Notes under the pieces: generated by a model
The model's input: only the letters and a program-made list of their open reading frames with translations
Told to the model about the DNA's origin: nothing
Databases searched by the model: none
Assembly (NCBI GenBank): GCA_023634235.1
Contig: JAMKCF010000009.1
Coordinates: 4,092,001 to 4,156,000, forward strand
Direction of reading: 5' to 3'
DNA length: 64,000 bases
From: Pisaster brevispinus
Lineage: Eukaryota > Echinodermata > Asteroidea > Forcipulatida > Asteriidae
Program-made: the position numbers and the translations under genes
Shown: piece after piece, positions 48,601-53,383 of the stretch
Layout: each line of letters opens with the position of its first letter
Numbering within the stretch: the first letter of the stretch is position 1

Positions 48601-51600
48601 GAATCAATTTCTGCAGAAATTGGCAGAACAACCTTAAAAGTAACTGAAACACAGAGTTTTATAAGGAACTTTTTGAATGAAATGTTTGACTGAACCTTAT
48701 TGGGATTTCATCTGGAGCAGCAAATCCATGCCATAATATATTCCGCAGGTTAAGGCTGGTTGGTGGACCAATCAGAATCTGTAGAAGGGTGATCTGAAAG
48801 ATAGAATGACCAATAAGAGAAAAGACAGTAACAAAAAAACACAAGGTCTGAAAGGTTGATGATTTCAAAAGTAACCATCTTGGCTAATGGCTGCGGACAT
48901 CGTGATCTAGCCACAGCATTAGCCAAAGCTAAATCTACTGTTTTGAACACTGCCTTCCATTCTGTCTGTAGTTGACAATGACGGAAAGTCTGAGGCAGGG
49001 GTAGTTTGAATCTAGCATCTTTGGCTATGGATGTCATAGTTGGTTGCCACAATTGCTGATGACAAACAATGGAAATGCACACATGTGTACAACGCACAAC
49101 TCTCAGCCTTATGACAGGTCTTCCTTTGACCTCAGTGAGGGCGCTGTTCAAGCTTGTAATGTCATATGCAGCTGCTCTATCCTGTATCCTGAACTACAAG
49201 CACAGATAATAGACTGATCCATTCAGCCCTGCTCACCATCTAGCGACTGTCTGGTGGCCACAGCGTACACAACACCTGCATTTTGCTCTACTCCAGGAAG
49301 ATATGATAATAAATAACAGAAAAAAAAGTTGTATTGCAAAATAATCCAGCTTAGTAATATTAATAAGGATCTTACAGCACTTTCTCCCAAGATTTCCATG
49401 AGTTCTTGGGTGGCAAGGAGACTCTTCAGCATTGCAGGACATGGGTCCTTACTCCTCAGAAGAAATACCTGAAACAAAAATGAGAGATTTGCTTCAATTA
49501 AACTGTTTTGAACTCAATTCTATCGACATATGTCTCCATATGCATATCAAAAACCCTAGTTTACTTAGTAATCTATAAACATAGTGTATTGATTTTATCT
49601 GTGAGTTATCATCCATTTTACCCAGAGGAAATTACGCTTGAAAAAACAAACCCCAAACAAACAAACAAACGAACAAAAACTTTACTTGATTGCACAACCA
49701 TGTGCTCTGCGTTAATAGCGCATGTGGTACGTGGGGGTTTTGCTAAATTCCTTGCACGATCGGTCAGTAAATCACTTGACTGCGTAGAAAAGTTAGAAGG
49801 CTTGATGCAGCTTGAAGCCAAAACCCAAGTTGCCCGTAAAGATGGCGTCTATTGGGAACTATCTCTTGAAACTATTTGACTTACATCTCCAAGGGCTCTC
49901 TCCAAGGCTGCAGTTGACAGCAGGATGCTCAGACTCGCACTGACCCCTTGGCCTGACCTTGCCATCTTGAAACAATCTAAGAAAAGCTGTGAGTGTCAAC
50001 ACAAAAAGAACAATAGTATACAAATTATTGACTGGTTTGAGTGCTATGGTGAAAACTACAACTCGCGAGGTGATCCCCAGGCGGCATTTTCCCCGAGGTG
50101 AAGCTAAGGGAAAATGAACTGCCCTATCACCCAGTAGCTTTATCACCCAGATTATGGCTCAGCGATTCTAGGGTTTGTTCACAAACATCAGAAACTTGTC
50201 CTTTGGGGATTAACATGTTGAAAATAATGATACCAATTTCAACATATTAAGTCATGAGTGATGTTTGAAGTTTTGCATGGCATGGAGGAAGTAACTATAA
50301 CTAGTAAACTTGCGGGTACATCCATGTGGAAATCTCTTTCAAGAGGAGAGTTGGCTCTGAAAACAGCTGTTGGAGTGGTCCCATGGCTCTTTTCAGAGCC
50401 AATGTTCCTCCAAAGGGAGCTTTACAAATGGTCGTACCCGCAAATTTACTAGTAATAGTTAATTCCTATATTAAGTGATGAAAAACATTTTTCTGATCCA
50501 TCAGGTACCACGGAATGGACCAATTACTTTGACAAAAAAAAAGTTTTTAAAATTTGACCTGAGTATTGCCTGTCCATACTAGATGCTTCATGTATTTTTC
50601 TGGAATGTCCACATCATCTTGATGAAGAACCCATTCATGTAGTATATGGCAGTATGGAGCAAGAGTGACAACGTAGCTCTCATACGTGGATTCCTTGGAC
50701 TTCAATCCTAAAAACAGGAACAAATTTCAAGTGGACAAGGTTAGAACCCTGCCTTGCTACGACTGTCACTTTAAATATTGTTAGTATTTTTATATAGGGC
50801 CTATTTCTGGTAATGAAACCAAGGGTGCCTCATAAGTGAACATAATCACTGTAGCTCTCAGGCCTGATGAAACTAAATCCAGATAAATGTGCAGTAATGA
50901 GAGTGTGCTTCGAAACAAGCATGCCAACATGAGCTCTGTGCAACCTGCCACTCTTTCCTGGGTGTCCAAACTACACTGTTGTGATCGCTCATCATGCCAA
51001 TCAGAGATGTGATTTGGGGTTTAGAGTAACGTTTTGATGTTTGTTATCTCATGTACAGGATTGCATTCTTGCGAGTAGGGGAATTAACGACGGTCAGGGG
51101 CGGTGTAGTGGTATCTTGCCTTGCCTTCCACCTCTTGGACCCCGGTTCAAATCCCATCGGAGGCACTATGTGGATTGGGTTTTTCAGTCCCTACCTGACT
51201 GTGTGGGTTTTCCCTGGAATATTTCTCCAGGGTTTTCCTCCCACATCTAAAAACTAAAACTTTTTCATTGTCTTCTCTCCATTGGGTTCTTGGCTAGTAG
51301 GCCTACAGTGATTAAGTTCACTTTTCTGAGAGTCCTTGGCTTCACAACCAGAATTAATAAATGAAAAAATGAAATTAACCACATTTGTTAGAGCTCATTA
51401 AACAAGTGTGTAAATAACACACTTGGATATTACCTTCCAAAATGGCACAATCAAGATTGTTGTGATAATGACATCAGGTTTAATCTGTACTTCCCATAAC
51501 ACACACAAGTGTCTGATTTTGGCAAGGGGGCATCACGTATTTCTTTTAAACAATAGTTATTTGTGTCCTTTTAAGTAGGTGCAATATAAAACATGACAAC

Positions 51601-51845
51601 GGTTGCCAAAGGATCTTTAAGACTGCAGCAACTCGGTGGGCATCATGATCTAGGACTGTCAAAGCAAAGAACAAGTCTTTACCATCATCTAGGCTGACCC
51701 CATTCACAGGTAGAAGGTTCCATAATAACAAGCCTGCCTTTGGATCAAAGAACGGGATTCCCCCAACGTCCTTCACAGAGGAATCAACGACAGACCCCAA
51801 CTCGCACACAAGATGGTGTTTCTTTGACGACAGATAAGTTGCCAT
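33459..51845 (-). CDS. ERMARD: ER membrane-associated RNA degradation protein orthologue (whole spliced gene, 16 coding exons)
   Basis: Sixteen coding exons join with matching phases from the ATG at 51845 to the TGA at 33459, giving 663 residues (human: about 678). The exons, listed separately, follow the order of the human protein as I know it. Strongest matches: [17 protein letters not shown] (residues 184-200), [36 protein letters not shown] (364-382), [10 protein letters not shown], and [14 protein letters not shown] near the end. ERMARD is an ER-associated DUF4209 protein linked to RNA turnover. Two R-[N/D]-x3-H motifs, R186-H191 and R371-H376, fit the HEPN ribonuclease signature. Exon 15 supplies a hydrophobic segment (about 590-600), the likely membrane anchor. 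Introns are full of MITEs, SINEs and LINE pieces. The gene lies head to head with TIMM50. A 5' UTR exon is implied by an acceptor at 51924. A short upstream frame, ATG to TGA in eight codons, overlaps the start codon. Confidence 0.92.
33627..33860. repeat. Interspersed repeat, inverted partner of 49690-49872
   Basis: 'tagttcccaataaacgccat', 'tttgagctgcatcaggcgtt' and 'gcaaggaattt' recur in inverted orientation at 49690-49872. The two copies sit in different ERMARD introns. Confidence 0.7.
34470..34720. repeat. Interspersed repeat shared with 56060-56180
   Basis: A T-rich start, then 'gttcgcccaaacaaggctta' and 'catctcagcaaagctagagt', matched at 56060 by 'gttcaccccaaacaaggctc' and 'catctcagcaaagcatgagt'. 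Poly-T at the left end suggests a retroposed minus-strand copy. Confidence 0.6.
34917..34982 (-). repeat. tRNA-derived SINE head
   Basis: The minus strand reads 'cagctcagttggttgagcac' (A box) and 'cacaggttcaaatcttc' (B box) at tRNA spacing. There is no paired acceptor stem. Confidence 0.6.
35196..35309 (-). CDS. ERMARD: ERMARD coding exon 15 (membrane segment)
   Basis: Acceptor 'ttttctcaccag', donor 'gtaagt'. It encodes [20 protein letters not shown], then [17 protein letters not shown], with phase 2 at both ends as required. It corresponds to the human hydrophobic stretch after the RSRQRQNY motif. It stands 6.4 kb from exon 14. Confidence 0.85.
35532..35719. mobile_element. Foldback MITE, about 190 bp
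   Basis: 'gtgacccagagtcgtatatt' and then 'gggagagttgc' at the left are the inverse of 'gcaactctccaaatatacgg' and then 'ctctggggtgac' at the right. A 155-codon minus-strand frame runs through it but is not coding. Partial relative at 55118-55290. Confidence 0.8.
36000..37560. other. ERMARD intron 14 interior, nothing recognised
   Basis: No repeat copy, exon or strong frame that I can support. Confidence 0.4.
37570..38012. repeat. Dispersed TTGTTGCATTTGGCA motif array
   Basis: At least seven near-copies of (TTG)TTGCATTTGGCAG or its inverse (AATGCAACAA) across 440 bp, unevenly spaced. The region may be a decayed minisatellite. Confidence 0.65.
38060..38310. repeat. Relative of MITE family 1 internal sequence
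   Basis: 'atacatgaaataacaaacct' and 'gtgaaag..ttaatctca' parallel MITE family 1. The later part parallels 11365-11545. Confidence 0.45.
38606..38640. repeat. (CA)n microsatellite
   Basis: About 13 CA units with minor interruptions. Confidence 0.9.
39389..39575. mobile_element. AAGCTGCTTAGCA hairpin-ended element
   Basis: 'caacttcataaagctgttag' at the left and 'cttagcagctttaggaaatt' at the right form the inverted ends. Internal 'gctaagcaa' words repeat. Confidence 0.65.
39840..39925. repeat. Repeat shared with 50048-50150 (opposite orientation)
   Basis: Both hold 'aaaactac.actc', a GGTGA.CC block, and 'ttttcc..gaggcgaagct..g'. Confidence 0.55.
40690..41078 (+). mobile_element. LINE 3'-end relic ending in (ATT)n
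   Basis: 'gacacatgctgcaccacgcc' and then 'tatggaacaaattgccagca' decode, with one shift, as a '..[17 protein letters not shown]' C-terminus like the intact LINE at 58557. The 3' part ends in ATT repeats that directly abut the minisatellite at 41082. Confidence 0.65.
41082..41530 (+). repeat. 12-bp minisatellite GAGCCTCAGCCA, about 37 units
   Basis: The unit GAGCCTCAGCCA has variants CAGCCG, AAGCC and AAGTCA. It reads as Pro-Glu-Pro-Gln in one frame and Ser-Leu-Ser-Gln in another, so open frames of 172 and 196 codons cross it. There is no splice or start context, and I do not regard it as protein-coding. The right edge runs without a break into the arm of the GGCTTGGGCTC-armed element (next entry). 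Confidence 0.95.
41515..41558 (+). mobile_element. GGCTTGGGCTC-armed element, right terminus flanking the minisatellite
   Basis: 'gagcctaagcagaaaccgtg' then 'ggttcaaaaagggcc' is the right end seen in copies A, B, 8438 and 56697. The array occupies the position of the arm's short internal repeats. Confidence 0.7.
41677..41841 (-). CDS. ERMARD: ERMARD coding exon 14
   Basis: Encodes [20 protein letters not shown], and near its end [16 protein letters not shown], matching human TLRSRQRQNYLRMW. Acceptor 'ttatcatag', donor 'gtgagt', phase 2 in and out. Confidence 0.9.
41868..41960. repeat. LINE/SINE tail remnant (ATA-rich, inverted)
   Basis: 'ataataataacaataaaaat' followed by 'ttatagaaggcctta..gggcctaaaagcactttaca' resembles the inverted 3' tail of the L2/CR1-like copies. 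Confidence 0.45.
42060..42132 (-). repeat. tRNA-derived SINE head
   Basis: The minus strand has 'tggtctattagttaacacac' (A-box region) and 'tatgggttcaaatcccaccg' (B box). It lies between ERMARD exons 13 and 14. Confidence 0.6.
42170..42244 (-). CDS. ERMARD: ERMARD coding exon 13
   Basis: Encodes [20 protein letters not shown] and then ETLF. Acceptor 'gttttcag', donor 'gtgact', 75 bases, phase 2 in and out. Modest similarity to the human stretch LPTETWPQLLRELC; supported mainly by phase and flanking sites. Confidence 0.8.
42392..42770 (+). mobile_element. MITE family 1, copy 5
   Basis: ATGTATTATACAGGATTGG at the left and a worn 'gtgttatacct' at the right. Lies in ERMARD intron 12 and appears inserted next to an AAGCTGC-type fragment. 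Confidence 0.75.
42785..42905. repeat. Interspersed repeat shared with 29350-29480
   Basis: 'tcgaaacgtcaagccactaa' and 'gcatttataccataggtcct' parallel the earlier copy. Confidence 0.65.
42971..43233 (-). CDS. ERMARD: ERMARD coding exon 12
   Basis: Starts [20 protein letters not shown], paralleling human 'LISLAEGYSSRCHPVFQ', followed by an acidic [10 protein letters not shown] insert and [12 protein letters not shown]. Acceptor 'tttttctaag', donor 'gtgaga', 263 bases. Confidence 0.85.
43260..43345. repeat. CAGGCCTGGAATTTCA-ended element, partial copy
   Basis: 'tttttccaatggaagtgccc' and 'gatgaaattccaggcct' match the family, close to ERMARD exon 12. Confidence 0.6.
43590..44060 (-). pseudogene. 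C-terminal fragment of a LINE ORF, frameshifted and partly duplicated
   Basis: Minus-strand pieces read [19 protein letters not shown] and, further on in another frame, [20 protein letters not shown]. 'RGRPxxT' followed by 'ADELxxLxxDRxxWR' is the usual C-terminus of several LINE clades. A block containing 'ggttcccagatgatg' occurs twice about 130 bp apart, an internal duplication. Dead copy inside ERMARD intron 11. Confidence 0.6.
44160..44290. repeat. Single-arm relative of the hairpin at 20853
   Basis: 'gttcatggccctgcttactg' then 'tggaattctgtgcttac' matches one arm of the 20853-20990 hairpin. Confidence 0.5.
44536..44703 (-). CDS. ERMARD: ERMARD coding exon 11 (second HEPN-type motif)
   Basis: Encodes [20 protein letters not shown] and then HGEFDLH, matching human [23 protein letters not shown] closely. 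RDHISH is the second R-[N/D]-x3-H motif. Acceptor 'aacaaacag', donor 'gtcagt', 168 bases, phase 0. Confidence 0.95.
44808..45085. repeat. Retroposon tail, inverted, starting with ATA repeats
   Basis: Begins 'ataataataaaaagtaactg' and 'tacagcgcc..gcaaggcgctca', the inverted form of an L2/CR1-like 3' end. The remainder has no frame. Confidence 0.5.
45458..45529 (-). CDS. ERMARD: ERMARD coding exon 10
   Basis: Encodes [20 protein letters not shown] and then ESYM, paralleling human ILAKHLND..INQLPLFLGEPAM. An alternative reading that extends upstream was discarded because it breaks phase with exon 9. Acceptor 'gttcaaacatcag', 72 bases. Confidence 0.88.
45710..45736 (-). CDS. ERMARD: ERMARD coding exon 9, a 27-base microexon
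   Basis: Encodes only SDYFTTFDE, paralleling human STALYTTFDQ. A strong acceptor ('tttttcacag') and donor ('gtaagg') flank it, and phase 0 on both sides fits exons 8 and 10. Confidence 0.85.
45960..46085. repeat. Repeat shared with 51395-51480
   Basis: Both contain 'ttccaaaat/cccaaaatgacggaa/gcacaa', 'caagattattgtgat' and 'gac.tca'. They lie in ERMARD intron 8 and near its 5' end. Confidence 0.55.
46397..46603 (-). other. Unassigned 68-codon frame inside ERMARD intron 8
   Basis: Reads [20 protein letters not shown], then [20 protein letters not shown] and [20 protein letters not shown]. It is on the ERMARD strand but is not needed for the reconstructed transcript, and the neighbouring exons join in phase without it. 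No known family. Possibly a lineage-specific alternative exon or a repeat-derived frame. Confidence 0.25.
46790..46892 (-). CDS. ERMARD: ERMARD coding exon 8
   Basis: Encodes [20 protein letters not shown], then [14 protein letters not shown], matching human [29 protein letters not shown]. Acceptor 'atgttaacag', donor 'gtgagt'. Confidence 0.95.
47012..47126 (-). CDS. ERMARD: ERMARD coding exon 7
   Basis: Encodes [20 protein letters not shown], then [18 protein letters not shown], paralleling the human stretch with KIMLPYWEVALVKF. Acceptor 'gatttttcag', donor 'gtaagt', 115 bases. Confidence 0.9.
47245..47430 (-). repeat. tRNA-derived SINE, same family as 63395-63600
   Basis: Minus strand: an A-box-like region, then 'tgtgggttcgaatcccaccc' (B box) and a non-tRNA tail ending 'aattgatgtgatgaa'. 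Both copies share the 'cagcattctagagcaggt' block on the plus strand. Confidence 0.65.
47477..47619 (-). CDS. ERMARD: ERMARD coding exon 6
   Basis: Encodes [20 protein letters not shown] and then [20 protein letters not shown], paralleling human YCSMMILLTAGLGQLL..TLAHRSFISL. Acceptor 'ttttgcacag', donor 'gtgagg', 143 bases. Confidence 0.9.
47760..48143. other. ERMARD intron 5, no feature recognised
   Basis: Nothing beyond chance frames. Confidence 0.4.
48144..48396. mobile_element. Long-TIR MITE, copy 1
   Basis: The terminal repeats begin ACTATAACTAGGAAACTTG and its inverse 'caagtctactagttatagt', and match for about 65 bp each side through 'gttggctct'. The inside contains 'gaagacgagcagagtatact'. 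Located in ERMARD intron 5. Confidence 0.85.
48696..48793 (-). CDS. ERMARD: ERMARD coding exon 5 (first HEPN-type motif)
   Basis: Encodes [20 protein letters not shown] and then [12 protein letters not shown], matching human [28 protein letters not shown] is the first R-[N/D]-x3-H motif. Acceptor 'atctttcag'; the donor 'gttcag' is weaker than most. Confidence 0.95.
49376..49468 (-). CDS. ERMARD: ERMARD coding exon 4
   Basis: Encodes [20 protein letters not shown], then [11 protein letters not shown], paralleling human VFLLIGKECPFLLRDLLSSEEL. Acceptor 'gtttcag', donor 'gtaaga', 93 bases. Confidence 0.95.
49690..49872. repeat. Interspersed repeat, inverted partner of 33627-33860
   Basis: Described at the partner copy. 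Its right edge touches ERMARD exon 3 within about 15 bases, so it forms part of the donor-side intron sequence. Confidence 0.7.
49885..49986 (-). CDS. ERMARD: ERMARD coding exon 3
   Basis: Encodes [20 protein letters not shown] and then [14 protein letters not shown], paralleling human ELFPEIFDALESLQ..SCLERALGD. Two nearer AG sites were rejected because only 'actcacag' keeps phase 0. Donor 'gtaagt'. Confidence 0.92.
50048..50150. repeat. Repeat shared with 39840-39925
   Basis: 'aaaactacaactcgcgaggt' and 'gaggtgaagctaagggaaaa'. Confidence 0.55.
50291..50461. mobile_element. Long-TIR MITE, copy 2
   Basis: Ends AACTATAACTAGTAAACTTG and its inverse, with 'gcgggtac'/'gtacccgc' just inside and 'gttggctctga'/'tcagagccaa' nearer the centre. 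Shorter centre than the copy at 48144. Located in ERMARD intron 2. Confidence 0.85.
50559..50707 (-). CDS. ERMARD: ERMARD coding exon 2
   Basis: Encodes [20 protein letters not shown], then [20 protein letters not shown], paralleling human '[22 protein letters not shown]'. Acceptor 'tgtttttag', donor 'gtcaaa', phase 1 in and 0 out. Confidence 0.85.
51090..51360 (+). repeat. tRNA-headed SINE
   Basis: The head has 'ggtgtagtggtatcttgcct' (A box) and 'ccggttcaaatcccatcgga' (B box). The body contains 'gggttttccctggaatattt' and 'gggttttcctcccacatcta', ending A-rich. Located in ERMARD intron 1. Confidence 0.7.
51683..51845 (-). CDS. ERMARD: ERMARD coding exon 1
   Basis: Starts ATGGCAACTTATCTG and encodes [20 protein letters not shown] and then [20 protein letters not shown] up to DD; donor 'gtaaag'. 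It parallels the human N-terminus around TTCLSPSVYDIICNLG. The exon itself begins at 51923 after the acceptor 'ttttattttacag', so an untranslated exon precedes it. An upstream ATG at about 51862 opens an eight-codon frame whose TGA overlaps the start codon. Confidence 0.85.
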
Positions 51846-52965
51846 CACCTCAGGTCAAAGGTTGCCATGGTGAAACTGATCTTCACTCCCAAACGCAGTT
51901 AAGAAGGAATTATTTCATCACTCCTGTAAAATAAAAACATATTTTAATTTCAATACAGCAGCAGAGGAACACTGTTAAAAGTTGAGGGGGGGGGGGGTCA
52001 TAAAACATCACTTCCAATGTGCCCCTCAAAATGCCCTCCTCCCATCGTTTGGTTAAAGACAAGTTTTTAAATATGTTGTAGAAAGTGAGGGGGGTGAAGT
52101 AGCACATCACCTACCCCGGGTCCACTGCCCATCACTGATTTAGTTATTAAATTTTCTTTGTCAACGAAATTCCATGGTGATGTTAAGATACAATGTCATG
52201 GATAAATCCTCCAAGTCTAAGCTCTAGCAAAATAATTATATCACAGTTATCTTACTCTTTAGTGTCTAGATTGAAGAAATACTATTCTGGCATTTAGAAG
52301 ATCAAGAACCACAAATCACCACTGCTTATTGTGATTGCCACAATCAAAATAAGCCTGATAAAATAATAGATCATAATTTATTGCGATGTGATGATCATAA
52401 GTTCATAACCCTCCTCCTCAACTCAGAACTGGTGGCAACTATTGAACTGATTGTAATGTTGTATAAACTAAAGAAAGTGTAAAAAAGAGTAAAAAAGGAA
52501 AGTGGTATCTACTCTTCAAACACTTTGTTGATGTACTTTCCCTTTAACTAAGATTGCAGGTTTAACACAGCACAATAGTACAAAAGATAGTCATACAATA
52601 AATTCCGAGGTAATTAGATTCATACCCTCATCCACACCTGGAGAAAACAGCAAACCATCTCTCTGTATTTAAAGTCTTGTCCAGCCTGGAAAGTTAAGAT
52701 TTCTTCTGTATTGTGTTTGTGAGTCTACTGAGTACTGTATTCTTTGTCACAGGGTCGCAGAGTTATATCAGCTGTAAAAATATTGAGGGACGGACGAGGA
52801 AACATTGCAAAGTTTCGGAAAAACTGTATTTAAAAAAACCCCACTAATATAAATCAATGTAATCAATTATACTTTGGTCACTTTACAGTCTGAACTTTTT
52901 TGTTAATTTACTGTGAATGTTTACATCGATTTGAACACACCCATTTGATATTGGAGTATTCCAAG
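51846..52965. promoter_or_regulatory. Probable bidirectional promoter region, ERMARD and TIMM50
   Basis: The two start codons are 1.12 kb apart and point away from each other. The region holds the ERMARD 5' UTR acceptor (51924), a G run at 51987-51998, and no TATA box in a convincing position. TIMM50 begins in 'ccaagatggcagcg', a YY1-like context common at TATA-less housekeeping genes. The start sites themselves cannot be placed. Confidence 0.5.
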
Positions 52966-53383
52966 ATGGCAGCGCTCAGTCATACATGTGTTTTGCGTAA
53001 CGCGATGCGGATTTTGGCTTCAAAATCCCACAATCCCACGTTAATAAATAAAAGATGGATCGTCACACCTCAGAAAAGTTTACAGCACTACAAGAAATGT
53101 CAAATAATGGGATTTTCAACGAGCAATAGTTTATTAGCAGAGCCTAAACAACCGTCAAATACACCGACCGAGGACAACCCACTGGGGCCGTCTTCATCAA
53201 GCAGCACCCTACCGTTGGGTGCGCTGCTGAAGCAGGCGGAGGAGAAAGTGAAGGAGAAGCAAGAGGATGACGAGAAGCACAAGAAGGAACGAAAAGCGAA
53301 GTTTGCTCGTTATCAGAAATGGGCGATGGGGATCACGGGGGTAATGCTCGGTGGGGCAGCTTGTCTTACTTTGTATGAACTCG
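52966..53383 (+). CDS. TIMM50: TIMM50 coding exon 1 (presequence, coil, membrane span)
   Basis: Encodes [20 protein letters not shown] through [19 protein letters not shown]. Donor 'gtgagt' after phase 1. Confidence 0.93.

Noticed and set aside
48750..49151. 133-codon minus-strand frame
   Set aside because: Overlaps ERMARD exon 5 in a different phase and continues into intron; the exon reading matches the human protein.
52900..52965. Earlier TIMM50 start at 52900
   Set aside because: Adds 22 residues with acidic and cysteine content unlike a mitochondrial presequence; the ATG at 52966 gives a typical basic N-terminus.
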